Positions 1 to 14,718 of a DNA stretch of 64,000 bases are shown here, one piece after another. The notes beneath the pieces were generated by a model, which did no database searches, was not told the origin of the DNA, and saw only the letters and a list, made by a program, of their open reading frames with translations. Source of the DNA: Allacma fusca (lineage: Eukaryota; Arthropoda; Collembola; Symphypleona; Sminthuridae); contig OX359247.1 in assembly GCA_947179485.1 (NCBI GenBank), forward strand, positions 26,946,801 to 27,010,800. Reading direction: 5' to 3'. The position numbers and the translations under genes were made by a program. The first letter of the stretch is position 1, and every line of letters starts with the position of its first letter.

Positions 1-1024
1 CTTGTGCAGAGTTTGTGTGCAAAAATGTGGCCACACTGCTTGGATTAAATTTTTCATATATGAGACCCTCATTCCTATGTATGAAGGTGTAGCACATTTA
101 TACTGTATGTACATACATAAATAGGAGATATTATTTAGTATAAAACAGTTATTCTGAGTGAACAAGTTTTTAAATAATTTGTTGTTCAATTTTGTAGCCA
201 GGAGTTAGACCCTGCAGGACAAACAGTACTTGGAGATGATACCTTGACAAGTCTTTAATGTTCCTCCCGATACCATCCTTTATACCATTGTTGAGTAAAA
301 ACTGGTCTTATGCACGAAGATAGTCCATTGGATGCGGTCCCTCCAAGCTACGTGTACTTGAGCTGTTAAGAGGTTAAGACGGTACATATTTCAACCCCTG
401 TCCTGGGGCATTTTTGAATTTGTTAATTCAAGCCCAATCTTTTAGTATCTTGAATATTTATTATTATAATTTATTGCATTGTGTGTGCTAACTAAGAGAA
501 GGATCATTTTGCAAAATCTCTCATTACAAGTGTTTCTCATTTGTATGCCTCTACTTTGAGGGAGGGAGAGAGTCCGTCTGGATGCGTACAGATGGACAGG
601 GATATATGCGTAACTATGCGCCAGTGATAATGTGCAGATATGTAATCTCACCAGAGATTCCGATTACAGTATCAAGTTTTTCCCAACCTCATCACCTTCT
701 TTCCTCGTAAATTGCTCAAGTTGGAATTTGTCGAGTTTTCCCCGTCTAATCTTAAATGCTCATACCGACAGAAGTTTTTGGGCTAATGCTAATCACGCTT
801 TTAGGCATTTTTTTTAGCATGTGAGCTCAGAGATGATAGACTCTTCTAAAGATAAGGCGCATCCGGTTAGTTTTTATGCCGGAACCTGCTGCTGCTTGCT
901 GCTGCTATTGCTGCAGTAAGTACCTTCGGTTTCCACTTACTATGTCTGGGAAATTTGAATAGGGTAAATATATTGATATTGAAGCTATAGAGAAAGGGGG
1001 AGGGAGGGTAATGGAGCTGGGTTT

Positions 1025-1028
<4 letters not shown>

Positions 1029-1065
<37 letters not shown>

Positions 1066-1069
1066 AAAA
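1029..1069. repeat. (GA)n microsatellite with A tail
   Basis: An uninterrupted GA dinucleotide array of about 16 units is followed directly by nine A residues. Confidence 0.95.
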
Positions 1070-4000
1070 GTCTCATATTTTCCTAGAGTAATAATAATCA
1101 TAACATTTTTTCACTGGGAATGTCCCTGGGAAGAAAGCTGGGTTGGGCAATGGTTGACGATAAAAATAAAATGAGAAAAAAGAGTATTGATCCGGAATAT
1201 TGGGAGACATAGCATTGGGGTAAGAAGATGGAGATATTTAATAAGAATTCAGGGATTTAGTACTCACGGGTTATAGGGTGTGTGTGTGTCTAGCCCTATG
1301 ATTTTACGCCTCCTTCCTCTCCGCCTAAGATATTCTGGGGAAGTGTGTATAGATCCGGATTTAAATTTATACATATCTATATGTACATATATATAAAAAT
1401 ATATATAAATAAATGGGAGCAAAAGCAAGAGGGTGAGTATTGTAAGTAATACAGATATTAGGGGACTGTCGTGGAACTTTGAATAAAGTAAAAAAAAATA
1501 ACTAGAAGATTTACTCTGGGTCGTAATTGTTTTGATTTCCAAAATATATGAGTTTACTTTAGTTTCTCATTCCCATTTACCATAACTACTACAACCTCCA
1601 TCATAGAGCAATGGCCTGGAGATATAAATTCTCATTAAAAAAATTCTCTTTTCCCTCTATCGATCTTTCTCCTTGTCAGAATATGAAAGTGGTCGGGAAA
1701 TTTAATTTTATACATATTTTATTTTTACAGCCCCCTTTTTTTGCCATTAAAAATTCAAGAACAAACTAATATCCCTCGCAAGTACTCACGGAAGAGTAAT
1801 TTTGCAACTTGTTTACACTAAGTTTCCTTTGAGATACTTATTACCGCATCTCATTCCTTCTCAAAGCCCTACAGAGGCAACTACTATCTTTCTAATGTCT
1901 GTTTGTCATGTACACATTTGGACACACATACCTACATAAACCACATCTCAGCCTAATTGTCACAATCACTCAGATTTCCCATCCCCGAAACATATGTAAG
2001 GACTAATGTGAGGTTAATGTGAAGCTCAAACTTTCAAATACGTTTCTGTCTGACTACACAGGAGAGAGACCAAATTCTGGGAGTTGAGACAGGGAAACGA
2101 TTGAGCACTCGGTTGGACGGACATGCTCTGCAGGTATTTTTGATATCTTGATTCACCCTATTTGTACATACCCCTTTGGTACTGTCTGCTTCATGTATAG
2201 TTTAACTCGTGATCCCCTCCTCTCAGCTCTACACTCTGTAACTCTGAAAATTGAATGAGACGGGCTAGAACCTTGAGTTGTATATATTTTTACAGGAATG
2301 TAGATAAAAACATGTGAAAACGTCAAATATCTGTAGAAATAGCATCAAAGATATTCTCAGTAGAGGTAAAAATATGCAGTGAGCAAGCAGAGCTAAAGGG
2401 ACTTTCATGCTAGATACATGTCTCTGGCATTGCTGTAACTCTGCTCAACCGCATCAGGTTCGTCACAGATGGAAACAACAAGGTTTAGAGAATTATTTCG
2501 TCACTTTGTGTACTCTCCTAGAGAGTGAGCATACTCTCAAACAGCGTCCCTTTCCTTCCTTTTAGGAACTCTTGAGAAAAATATCCCTGGGATTCTCACT
2601 CAGCATCTGATCATGTCATGGGATCTTTAACTATGTGGATCAACTCAGCGGATTTAGGAGCGTCTATGTTTGTAAAGTAGCTTATTCCTTTTATTAACTG
2701 GGAAGAGAGAAGGGAGGGTGAAGTGAAAAAAGAGTAATTTGAAAGTCTCAAATATAGAATGCAACTCCTTCACAGACACAGGAATTCAAGATAGGAATAA
2801 TACAAATAAATATGTCATTGCTGCCCAAAAGGCTCCATTTTTCACACTGGCAGGAGCTGGAGGCTACCTTCTCAAAAAACAGCTACCAGGAGTACCCTAC
2901 CTCCTCCTTCCTTATTTGTATCTCGGGTGATTTTTCCAAGTATCATTTTAGTATGCATGATAGTGTGTACCATTGTTCGTCTCCTGTATCTCGGTCGCCT
3001 GAGATGAAGTGAAAAAACACCTCACATTTTCTCCCGTCTACTATGAATACAATTATGATAATGTTCGTTAACCCTAGAGCTTGTGCAGAGTGGAGGAGCT
3101 AAATAAAAAATGCATAAAAAGTCATTTACTCCGCTCGGAGTGTAAACAATAGCTATGGAAATTGTGTGCAGGCTCACATGCTCTTAAAGGTATTATGTGA
3201 GAGGGTTAATGTTTAAATGTGAACATTGTATGGGTTAACACTAGGCTAGATGTGTGTTCTGAATAGGCTCAGGCCCCAATGTCTGGTGTATATGGATCCT
3301 CATCTGCACTGTAGTCCGGAGAGCAGAGTCGACCTTATAATTCAATATATTATCAATTACGATAATAACATGCAGTTTTGAAAGGTGTGGCATAAAGGAG
3401 TATTCGGTTTGGTGCGTACACAATTTTTTTTTTATACACAGCAAATAAATTATTTGAAGATGCAATATTAATTCTCGAGATACGAACGGAGCACAGCTCC
3501 GCTATCTTGAATAGGAAGGGGAGAGGGAGAGAGGAAGAGTGAGAGAGAGGTGAATACACGAGTTGGTTCAAACTACCGCAGGTGAATGTTAATCGTACTT
3601 GTGTACACTCGGACCCAGTATAGTTGAATAGTCAAGGAGTTGTTGCAGATGAGTCGAGTGCAATAATGTTTAGTTTTATGAGATGAACTTGAGATTCTCC
3701 AGAACATTGAGCGTCATAAGAGCTTTTTCTTTCAATGGTGATTAGTAGGGGAGCTACATCCTTATATCATCATGTATCTACATGATCCTAGTTTATATGC
3801 AAAATTCTACCTGTGCATATCTGTATACTTCCACGTTACACTCACCATATGCATACTGTATATGTATATCCTAATCTACAAGCTTTCATGGCTAGCAGTC
3901 TGAAATCCAGTTCAACACATTTCCATCACCTTTACCTTTGTATTATTATGATGGAGGAACATCCAGTTTTGTTATGTATTTTACCAGGCTAAATAGCCCT

Positions 4001-6482
4001 TTTTGCCATTCCACTGCATCAAATTCTTCTTGTTACTTTGTGATAATGCTCTTAGCATGTATAGCGCTGCTAATTTCCTGCCTGGAGATACAGGGCCTGC
4101 CTGGTCTCGTACCCAGAATTTCTACACTTTCAACCCAGCATTTAAGAAGTCCCAGTCAAATGGGGAATGATGCGTGTTAAGTGGAGCCCAAGCGACTTCA
4201 TATGACGGAAAGTGACTTTATATGCGAACGTCAGTTAAGGAGGTTTGTAGTCTTGTATTTTGCATGTACTCTGATGCCGTACACAAGATTTTATGTTCCA
4301 TTTGTTCATCTACCTGGGTCTACAGACAACATTGATACACGGTTGCAGTAAATGGTCCTGGGTTGTAGAACGAGCAACAGAGAACAACATATCATTGTCG
4401 AACGTGAACAAACCATCAGAAACAATCACCCAGAGAATTGAGCGTCTAACGAAAAGCAAGAACTAGACGATGAGCAGACAAAAAACAAGCTTGTAACAAG
4501 CTAGCTCTTTTAGCCCTTCATACAGAGTTACACTCAACGGAGTATCTATCTATCTGTATCCCTACATAGTATATAACTCCCTCCTGTACCCACATATACA
4601 TACATACTAGGAGGCGACGCATCTCTTAATGTATACAAGAGAAGAGGAGACTGCTGACTGTGAGTGAGCTCTCAAATAATTTACCAGCAGGCTTATCGAT
4701 AACTGCACAACGAACGAGGACCGAAAGACTCGCATACATTTATTACGACACAGTCCAACGTATAGATATACATTTGAGTATCTATCTCTTAAAGTAAAAG
4801 CCAAAAAAAATAACCACAATTCAATTTTTTTTAGCCCCATCTTTTCATGGCCGCAGTGCATAGTGTCTGTAAACGCATAGACCAATGCACAATTCCACCC
4901 TTTAACTGCAGATCAACTCCACACGCACTATTGACTGATGATATTGGAAGGTAATTTTTCCTATGTAATATAAATCTAGCAAGTACAACTTTTTAAAATT
5001 TTTACAAGCCACTTCAACCAACTTACAAGCCTCATAAATTCCATTTATCAGCATATGTAATTATAAAGGATGCAATTTCCCTCAGTTTATCCTCCTGGAA
5101 ATTGGATATAAAATCCGGGGTTTAATTCCAAATCAACTAATAATTCCAGGAGGAGATACTGTACGTCTCTCGGACCTAATCCTCATTTCATGTTCTCATG
5201 AGTAAACAATAAATTAAAATGTAATTCCACCAGCTCGGAAGATTGTGAGTGAGGACATGCTGAAAGGAGGAAAAGTGCATACATGCGTATAAACACACAC
5301 GCATGTAAAGGGACTTCTCGGCCTCAAATTACTCGTCGTATATATCTATAATGAAAAGGGACATGGGGATTCAATTATCTTCGGAACTGTTTCGAATCAC
5401 GCACTTCTTCCCAGTCAACTGGACTTTAAAGATTCTTCAACCACAGAAACATTTATATTGCATTTGCATTAGTAGGTTTCATGGCGATTAGCACTCCAAA
5501 CGATGTTTCCAGGTTGTAGTTCAACACTTTGAACTCAAACTTCTGGCAATTCTCTTTAAAAGGTTGGATAATTGAGGCGTAATAGCATTTATCAATTAAT
5601 TAGTGCATTCTAACAGTTTCTCTTCCCGACGATGTCTCCCCTTTAAATCAAACCAAGTTTTTCCAGCCTTTCAAGTCCATTGAACATCAGAATGCCCATG
5701 AGGAAGATGATTTTCTTGATAGTTCTTGTATTTTTTTTATTACCTCTTCTGACGTAACTTGCTCACTGTACTGTATCCTCACTTCGTAGTAATAATCATT
5801 CGAAGTCTGTATGTATGTACACAATTTACATTGTTCCTTCGGGCTTATTCCGAGACAATTATCCATGGATTTCAATAATAATTGATGCATCTCCCAAGAA
5901 CTCCTTTTCCCTCATTCTGCATTCGTTGACACGCACGAAAAAAAAACATTTCTGAAGGATTATGAAAACTCAGGGGGTGAAAAATAACAATTAGACTTCC
6001 AGTGGATTCTCATTGGGCCATTGTGCTTGTTTTTGTGGGGACATTTTGAAGTGGAGGGAGTACGAGGTAAAAAAAAGTATTCAGCACGAGTATGCTGTGT
6101 TAAATGGTTGTGATAATCGCTATTGCTTAATAATTCTAATCTCTAAATCACATTTGGGATGTATGCACATAAAATATGATGCGTGTGCATAACAATTGTG
6201 ATTTCCAACGGTGAGGCTCTCTTGAAGGCAACTGCTTGATGCCCACAAGGAATGCAATGATACACACACACACACACGGTCATAGATTAGACACATTTTA
6301 CAGGTCATTGTCACTGTATCCTTTTGTCTGGCTTGGAAATCAAACTACTTTTACTCTTCCCTATACGGTGGACGTTTATGTGGAAACACTTTACTCAGTG
6401 GTTTGTTCAAGCCCCTCTCCATGGATCGTACATAATAAAAACATCTTCAGTTAGTTCCTTACAATGTGTGTTTTGTATGTGT

Positions 6483-6502
6483 GGGGAGGGGGAGGGGGAG
6501 GG
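6483..6502 (+). other. Putative G-quadruplex motif
   Basis: Four runs of three to five G are separated by single A residues, which fits the canonical G3+N1-7 rule with the shortest possible loops. It lies in otherwise AT-rich DNA with no gene visible nearby. It may equally be a short GGGGGA microsatellite; both readings are compatible. Confidence 0.8.
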
Positions 6503-7158
6503 ACATTTGATAGAAATCATAATAATGGAAGGTAAGATCATAAACATGGTAACATTTCCTTCCAGACTAGAATGATAATGGACCTAGAAAAGACTCATTG
6601 TAAAAAGTTGACTTTAGTGCCATCAAGTTTTAAATTATTGTTTGTTTTGTTATTGCTGAATAATTACTGTGTTGATGGAGCGTCCACACGAGATATGGGC
6701 TCCGGCCATTACATAACATTACCACTCCCGTTGTGAAATACCGAACTTTTTTTTTACAGTCATTTACTGCAACAATTATTATTAAGTCATTATTATATGT
6801 ACTTAAGGAAACTACCACAAAATTCCAATGGTCTCCATACCCCTGGGAAATTCACTGAACCTATCCTATCCAAACAGCTGTGTGGACGGGAACCGTATGA
6901 AGTTGTGAAATATGTTTTGTAATAATTATATTTGTACTTACGTCCATAAAAACCAATAGAGGTGCATTGATGAAAGATGTGAATTATCAGCTACTCAATT
7001 CTTGAAAATAATATTTTCAATGGTACTTACCTTTTTTGTAAGAGAGATGTTCCAGTGGAAAAAAAATTAAATGCGTTGATGAAGAGTCAACGTTGAAGGA
7101 GAACCTCGAAAATGTAGAAGTCGGATTAAATAATAAAGGCTTCTTTTTTTCGTTCCCT

Positions 7159-7180
7159 CTTCTCTCTCTCTCTCTCTCTC
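7159..7180. repeat. (CT)n microsatellite
   Basis: A CT dinucleotide array of about 11 units preceded by a T-rich run. Confidence 0.93.
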
Positions 7181-7578
7181 CTTCTTAAAAGATATTCACA
7201 TGGAAATTACAACAGCAGTATTTCTTTCGCAGACTATTTGTCGCTGAGTTATATAACTTAATATTTCAATGCAGTTGTTTTATACGTATGAATTGTAGAA
7301 AGAGTATATATAAAGTATGCACTAGGAAAGATTATTGTTCATACATATAATTACATACAACACACACTATTATAATGCAGTCTTTTTTCCGTCGTGGTTC
7401 TTAAAACTTACACTTAATACTTACTGTCAGAGAGTGCATGTATAGTGGGGTTAGAGCTTGATGCAGTATAGTAAAAAGTATAAAAGTCACGTTGAGATTG
7501 TTTCAACGTATATTACCACATACATATAAGATATAGATACATACATATAGGAGAGTCAATGTAAATTTGATTTTTTCC

Positions 7579-7610
7579 CTCTTTCTCTCTCTCTCACTCT
7601 CTCTCTCTTC
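7579..7610. repeat. Interrupted (CT)n microsatellite
   Basis: CT repeats broken by CTTT and CACT interruptions, so an older array than the one about 400 bases upstream. Confidence 0.9.
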
Positions 7611-8966
7611 CGTCTGGAACTAAACTCCCAACACAGCTCTATGATTTTCTACAGTTAACAACTGCACACATGGAACCACTTGTGAAGACAAGCAGGAAAC
7701 GCACTAATGCCTAAATCGTGGAAATAAATATGACTTTTGAGAAAGTATTTTATCGCGAGATCTCCTCAAGTACTTGAGAGGGTATTAGGGGACAATTTGT
7801 ATAAAGTTTATAGGTTTTGTAATGGTAGAGAGGGATGATTTTATGTCTGCTTGGATTACAGAACCCACGTCAACCAATAATACCCGTCTGATTATTTAGA
7901 GTCGGATACAGTTGAGAGCAGTTGATGAGCGTTACATATATCTTTTCCATGGGTCTGTAGTAATTATACATATGTGTATACGGGGAGTGTGGGATAATAT
8001 TATGACACGCGCTCCAAATATATCTATACCTATTATAAGATACGGAAACGTTCACAAGTTTGTCTTCACGGTTCAACGGATCCAATTGAGGCTGTCAGAC
8101 TGCTTTATAAACTAATTAATCAATTAACGCACTGTGTTTTGTTCTAGTGGAACTTGGACTTGTTTCCTTTTACTATATTATTATTATATGTTATGAAGAG
8201 ACCATCGTCGGTGGCTCAATGTGGCATGGGGACCGCATTGGCATATAGTAAGTACTGTTTGTTGACTTTAACAGTCTCCGTTTCTTTGTATGCCTCCCTG
8301 CCGCAGATATACGACTGGGGTGTACATTGACAAAAACACAAAAACAACAAATTAAAACATCCCACACTATCCACACAATCACCAAGCTATAAGCACAACC
8401 AACTCTCACTCGATCGTCTCAGATATATGGATAAAGTTCCCCGAATGTCAACTGCAATGACTCCCCACCCACTCTCCCGATCATAAATTAAGAGACAATT
8501 AAATCCAAAGGGAATGTTGTCAACTCCTTTCGGGGACAGAAATATATCCCGCGTTTTGACTCACTCAATTCAAAAATTCACACAACCACAGTTGTTTCAC
8601 TCGGAACTCTCCCACAGCTTCCTATTCTTAAACCGAGCCTTCTTCTCTGGAGTGTCTCACTTGGAAATCCACACTTTTATTTCCTACAAAAAATAATCAC
8701 TGAAACTCCCACACATTCAATTGTAATTTTGTTACTTGAGGTGGAGAAATGTCAAAATGTTATGTTTTTTTTTTATATATGAAGAAGCTCTATGATCGAA
8801 ACAGTGTTTACATTTGAAAGCCTTTGACAAATGATTTCCCTCTGGATTATTCTTCTCTAACCGAAAACTCACTGTGATTTGTTGTCTCAATGCCGGAAGT
8901 CGACTAATTTGGAAGAGTAGTGTTGGAGGTTTTAAAGGACTATTTAGTATTTGTCTGATGCTCACC

Positions 8967-8990
8967 GCTCTCTCTCTCTCTCTCTCTCTC
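8967..8990. repeat. (CT)n microsatellite
   Basis: A pure CT array of about 12 units. It creates the Ser-Leu and Arg-Glu repeats of the spurious open frames that cross it on both strands. Confidence 0.95.
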
Positions 8991-9859
8991 GCTCCGGCCT
9001 CAGCCTTTCTGCTTGGACTGAGGAGACTCTTCTGACTCGTACTACTGCAGCTAGCAGGGACGTAATCGAGAACGAGGAGCCGAAAGAAGGAACACACCAG
9101 CCCATAACCAACCGTCGAAAATGTGTAAAACTATAGCCGAGCTCATGTGTAGGGACGTTGGTTGTATGCGCTTTGGCAAGCACTCCATACTCTTCTATCC
9201 GTGTATAAGCAGAGGTTGACTCTATGCCGTAAAGTCTCTCTAAGCGTCAGTCTCCTTTCCCCACATATATAAGCAAGGGTGGCTTCACAAACATTGTTCA
9301 TACCTTTCGGGGGGTATCCTTTCCTATCCTTTCCCTCGGAAAAAAATGCTCTCTGGATTTTGGGGAGGTTTTTAGAACATAGTGCCATGAAGCCACTGGT
9401 AGGAAAAGTATTGTCTCAATATTCCCTGGAAGAGAGTCAGGACTCCAGGAGGGAAGTGGCGGATGAACCGCCACATACCAGGAATTACATAATGTGTTGT
9501 TCCTGTATGAAATGCAGGGATCGTATGGGAATACTATAATATTGAACGGGTCCAGGCAGCCAGTCTCGTGGAAGTTCTACTGAGGAGGGCATATACATAG
9601 CTTCCTCTCTCCGTTCCCAATGTGCATAGTCAGGATGTAGTGTTATGGACGAGTGAAAAGTCGATGGATATGAAAATATTCGGAGAGGGGTATCTACATA
9701 TGTATCTATCCCCACATATTTTATCCTATGCATCCTATGCATGTCCGCACATGTACCGAATTTGCTAGGAGAGGAAACCCACATGCATGCCAGCAGTGTA
9801 TACCGGAGGAAGCTTATGCATGGAGGGTTATAGATCTGTTGAGGCATGGGTGCTTGCAC

Positions 9860-9929
9860 TTGTGTGTGTGTGTGTGTGAGTGTATGTGTGAGTGTGAGTG
9901 TGTATGTCTGTGTGTGTGTGTGTGTGTGA
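9860..9929. repeat. (GT)n compound microsatellite
   Basis: GT array of about 70 bases interrupted by GTGAGTGTAT blocks. It accounts for the Cys-Val and Thr-His repeats in the overlapping open frames, which are therefore not genes. Confidence 0.95.
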
Positions 9930-10603
9930 GTAGTAAAAAGTTGGGTAGGTAGGTACGTGTAAGCCCCTTGGTCGAACGGAGCTGGATCCCCCTGACATGG
10001 GGGGTTGCATACACGCAGGCTTGGAGAAATGGCTCGTTCAAATTCAATTCATTCTCAATGCTGGAGGGGAAAGAGACTCAACCCTTTTGGGCTGAATCAA
10101 TGGTGACGGCGCAAAACCTGGGTAACTTTCAAACGGCGGCTGATATGTAGTGTCAGACGTTGGAGCCCAGAGAGTGTGTCCTAGAATGAAGGAACGCTGG
10201 CTGGAGTGAGACTGTGAAACTGCAGACTTATAATACTATGCTCAACCTTTTACTCCTACCACTACTCTTGCAACACTCCAACCACGACAACGTACCCCAA
10301 ACTGTTCTCACTTCTTACTCAATGCAGGCAAAATCCTAGTATTTCACATCAACTCCGTAAGCACTTGATAGGATCCGGACCGAGAGTATAAAGAGCATAT
10401 CCGTAAAACTTGAGCATTGTAGCGACTCCGTACGTGTGTACGCGTAGATACATACGTGTAGCGTAGCGTAGCCCTGCACTTCGTCAGCATTGAAACATTT
10501 CTTCCCCAACTTCCACATTACTTTAATATACCTTCCTTTATACATGTTCCCTTCAGTATTCTACTATTTCCACGCTACTCCAATAGAGAATTTCCCCATA
10601 TGC

Positions 10604-10660
10604 ATCATCATCACAGTCCTACTCCGTTACGGAGTCTCCGTAAACTTGAACCCAGGACCT
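10604..10660 (+). other. Possible 2A-like/LINE NPGP peptide remnant
   Basis: Within a short open frame at 10,490-10,723, the residues VLLRYGVSVNLNPGP appear after a hydrophobic stretch. Many CR1/L2-type LINE proteins carry an N-terminal leucine-rich stretch ending in a 2A-like NPGP. No zinc finger, endonuclease or reverse transcriptase follows here; the frame ends 21 codons after the motif. The surroundings carry short local repeats of CCGTAAACTTGAGCAT-like words, so chance is a serious alternative. Confidence 0.2.
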
Positions 10661-11528
10661 CAACGTATACTGTATACAGATAAGTGCCATGTAGAATTCG
10701 GACGTAAAAGCACAACATTGTAGCATTTACGTGTAACTTGAGCATAGTAGTATTTCATTGTAAGTACAATACATTAGAGCTGCCCTGCTCTCAGTACTCT
10801 CCAAAGCAGAGCATTTCAGAGTAAAGTATATTATACTATATAGGAAAATTGGCTCCAAAAGTGAACCATTGAAACAATACCATATAGACTGTAGGATGTA
10901 CATACATAGGTAGGAGACTCAGACTCAGACTCAAACTCCCATAGGTAGACATAGCATTCCAAAGTATTTCATATGAGGATTGTGTAGGTCCCAACCACTA
11001 ACAATAGTTATTACAGGAGAAAGAGATGTGATGGTTTTAGGCACCCCTGTAAGCCCAGACTCGACACTCCTACTACACATTGGGTTAGATATATGAAGTA
11101 GTATTACTGTAGGAGCAGGTCTACCTACAGAAAAGACAATGTACAAGTGTGCGAGTAGTGCATAGCTTCCCGACTTCCTCACACTCGTACGGAGTGAGTA
11201 CAGTGCAGAATGATACAGTAAGAGTACGCTCTTAACTCCTTACTTGGGGAAAAAAGGGGGATACTCAGGCATAACTTGCTTTATGCAGTTCAAGAGAAAA
11301 GAGAACCCAAAATACTTTTTTATTCTCTGCAATAAAATCAACCTTATAATAGTAGTATTATCCTCATACGGGTGAGAGGTAGTAGAGTACGGATAGAGAT
11401 AGAGTAGAGACCAGTCAGAAAACACTATGGGAAATGTATCTGTATCTCCTGTAACTATAAAAGGAATGCAGAGTAAAAATCCTATTGCATGATGGTATGT
11501 CATTCTCACGGTGGAGTGTATGTAGATA

Positions 11529-11550
11529 TGTGTGTCTGTGTGTGTGTGTG
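11529..11550. repeat. (GT)n microsatellite
   Basis: Short GT array with one CT interruption. Confidence 0.88.
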
Positions 11551-14500
11551 CTGTAGATTGTAGATGTTGAGAAAAGTTTGTAGGTTCCTTGGAAGAAAAG
11601 AGTATGCATAAGAGATGATGATGACTCGCGGTCCTACGCCCAGAGACCTGCTACAAAACCTATATATGTATGTGTTTGATGCGAGGATTCTCCACAAGAA
11701 AGGTTCATGCCCAGCTCTCTCTCTCTCTTCCTTGGAACCATCAACAAACTCCCCTCATCTCCCATTCCTTCCTCAGCAAAATGAACTCTTCCCAACCGTA
11801 GAAAAAATTCCGAGCGGTTTATGATTTTATACTCGAATGTATCACACATCTAGGAGATGATGCTCTTTTGTAATCAACCATCTCGCCCTGACATCCATTA
11901 TTCCTCAATTGCCAATGAACACACATGGAGTCAGGTGCAATTCCCAATTAGCAACTTTCACACCACAAATCATCACAAAACTAAGTCCAAAAAAAGAATA
12001 AATCCTCTTGCAGATACAGAGACAGCTACAGATACAGAGAGATCCCCAGCCTTCCGTCATCATCAGCTCTCGAGACAGAAACTATGTATGTATGTACAGT
12101 ATGGAGCAAGTCGGGCTAGAACATCTGCATCACTCTAGTGATTACCTTTATTTACGAACAATTCATACACAGTTTCATTATGCCCGCATCAAGTTCTCAT
12201 GGGAATCCGGCCAGAAGGCAATGCTGGTTTTGTTCTAGACGGTAGTGAGTACCTGAGGAAGTACATATAGTAATTGATCATGCAATAGTAACTGGTAGGG
12301 AACTGGGCCGGAGTAGTGTGGAAATGAATTCACATTTATGTATCCTCGGAAAATTAGGTAGGAATTGTGTAAATGACGGGGAAATTGAGAGGCGATGCAG
12401 GCAAAAGGGAATCAAGTGACATATTAGTACGTCTGAGTTAGTAGCCAAAATACAACATTGGAATCATCATCAAAAGTGTAGACAGTGATGTATGTATACT
12501 GTGGAGCTAGTGAAAATTGCACGAACCCGACAACAACAGCAATAATAATAATCATAATGATAATACCGCTCTCCGTCCTATGTAGTCTCGGAAGAGTGAG
12601 CAGACGTTAAAAATCCATAGTCTTTCATCTCCATCAGGATATTCATCATGCTCAGAAGAATACTGTGAGACCGAGACAGTCAAAGAGCATTCGCAGGCAT
12701 TGTCATAATAATGAAGCAACACTCCATTTGATATCAGACCGTAAGGTCGGGTGCTATTCCTATATGTGCCTTGTATCTTGTAATTTTATCTGTATAGGAT
12801 AATATACCGAGTCTCTGCTACCCTGTGCCTTGAGTATCTGTAGTAGTGGTGGTAGTTGTAGTAGTTGTAGTGAACGTGCCTAAATGTAGCTGTTCAACAA
12901 CAATAGTGTATAGCTATTTTACTAATAACTATGGCTAACGTAATAATACACACTAACTATCCGTACGGTACTTGTGTGCGGCAATTTATTCCTGTTTTTT
13001 CCTCTCCTTCGCCCTCGTCTTCCTTTCATGTTCTTTTCTCACCAACGCTCCGTGCTGTAAGCTACATTATATTAGCAGAACGTCAACATGAACACGGCAA
13101 GATAATTCGCAGGTTCCTATGTATCTCACAGCTATTTCATAACTGAATGTCCCAGCATGGGTGTACGGTCAGCTTTTTCTGGTGCTGGGGATAGTCACTA
13201 CGTTTTCACATTAAAAACTTCTTACTTCACTAGATCTTATTTCACCCGTTCTTTATTATTTCATTGGTTCACGTCCTCCACATGTATGTATGTACATATG
13301 TATGTGCATCCAGGAGTGGATGCTTACATTGTACAGTAATATCCCTTATACGGTGATAATGCACTAAATTATATGTACATATATATTATGTACTTATGTA
13401 TGTATATAGCTAGTGTACTATTTGACAGCAATATCCTTGTCATACATACACATAGGTAGCAGGCATTTGAACCATTACCATTATCTATAAGTACTGTGCA
13501 CTTCTTATGGACGTACTCTACGCTGGGTTATTTCCTTGCTGTAGCCCGATGGAGTGTTATCATGTAAATGCAAGTATGCTCATAATTTATGCGTCTCGTC
13601 ACAATATTGTTGATTGTGTATGTCCGACTCTAAATGTCAGCTGATAAGACAGTGGAGTGTAGGGAACTGGCATAATTCACAATAATGTTATTTAACGGTC
13701 TGGGATGCTATCGTGCATACATCAAAAATACTTTTGCACTTTAGTTTTTTCAGCATCTCGAGGAAAGATAATGGGGAGTGTTGTTATACAGGGGAGGGAT
13801 GGCTCGTATATTAAAGCCAATGTAAAATACTTTGGTAATTGTGTGCGTGCAGATTACCACTGGATATATGCATGCGTTTGTGTATGGGAGGACACATAGT
13901 ATTTGAGGAGATTGGATCTACGAGACAGACTGGGAGAATTCGAGGGAAATGTGTGTGAGTGTGTATGTGTGGAGCATCTGAAAGGGTTTGGGAGGATTGA
14001 ATGTTCTTGGAGTCCCATTGTATGTAGATAGTTAGAGTTTCTTATCTGTAGATTATAATACATTTTCCGTGTAAGTTATGACATATGGCATGGCTTGTCA
14101 AGTCATTTTCCTTCGAGGTTGGGTTTGTTTGTGTGTTTGTGCACGGTGGAGGTGCAGGACATTTGTGCGAGGGATTGGGCCTATCGATAGTTATGAAAGG
14201 GAGGGCTCCGTCAAAATGTGTCCCATAGATGTGTATCCCCTACTAATTGTATGTGTATAGCAATAATTGTACAAAAGATCATGTGCTCCTACCTGTGTCC
14301 CAGTGTGTGCGTAATGGATAACTGATGATGTTCAGTGGGATATTTGGGACATGTGTTTGGCTATGATTGTGGTTGTGTTTGTCGGGAGGACGAGGACGGT
14401 ATAGAGGAGAATGACTTTGAGAGACAGTGTGCGGGATGATTTTTCTTTTAATGATATCCCAGATGATGCGAAATGGTAGATAAAAGGAGCAATTACTTAG

Positions 14501-14621
14501 CGTATGGCTTAATGCTGAAGGGAATTAAGGAGTAATTGTAGTGTGTGTGTATTAGTCCGACGATTCCTTTACTGGCTCAACGACCATTCACAGCCTGTAG
14601 TCATCGTATGTTCTGTAATTC

Positions 14622-14629
14622 TGTGTGTG

Positions 14630-14708
<79 letters not shown>

Positions 14709-14718
14709 TGTGTGTGTT
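14622..14718. repeat. Long (GT)n microsatellite
   Basis: The longest simple repeat in the window: about 97 bases of nearly pure GT with TTG, TAT and GAG interruptions. The two overlapping open frames (a Cys-Val run on plus, a Thr-His run on minus) are artefacts of the repeat. Its length suggests a highly polymorphic locus. Confidence 0.96.

Noticed and set aside
8732-9183. Overlapping frames of 121, 73 and 61 codons on both strands
   Set aside because: All cross the CT array, which is stop-free in every frame; no motif outside it.
9485-9859. 124-codon minus-strand frame
   Set aside because: No recognisable domain and no splice or start context; expected by chance in this length of sequence.
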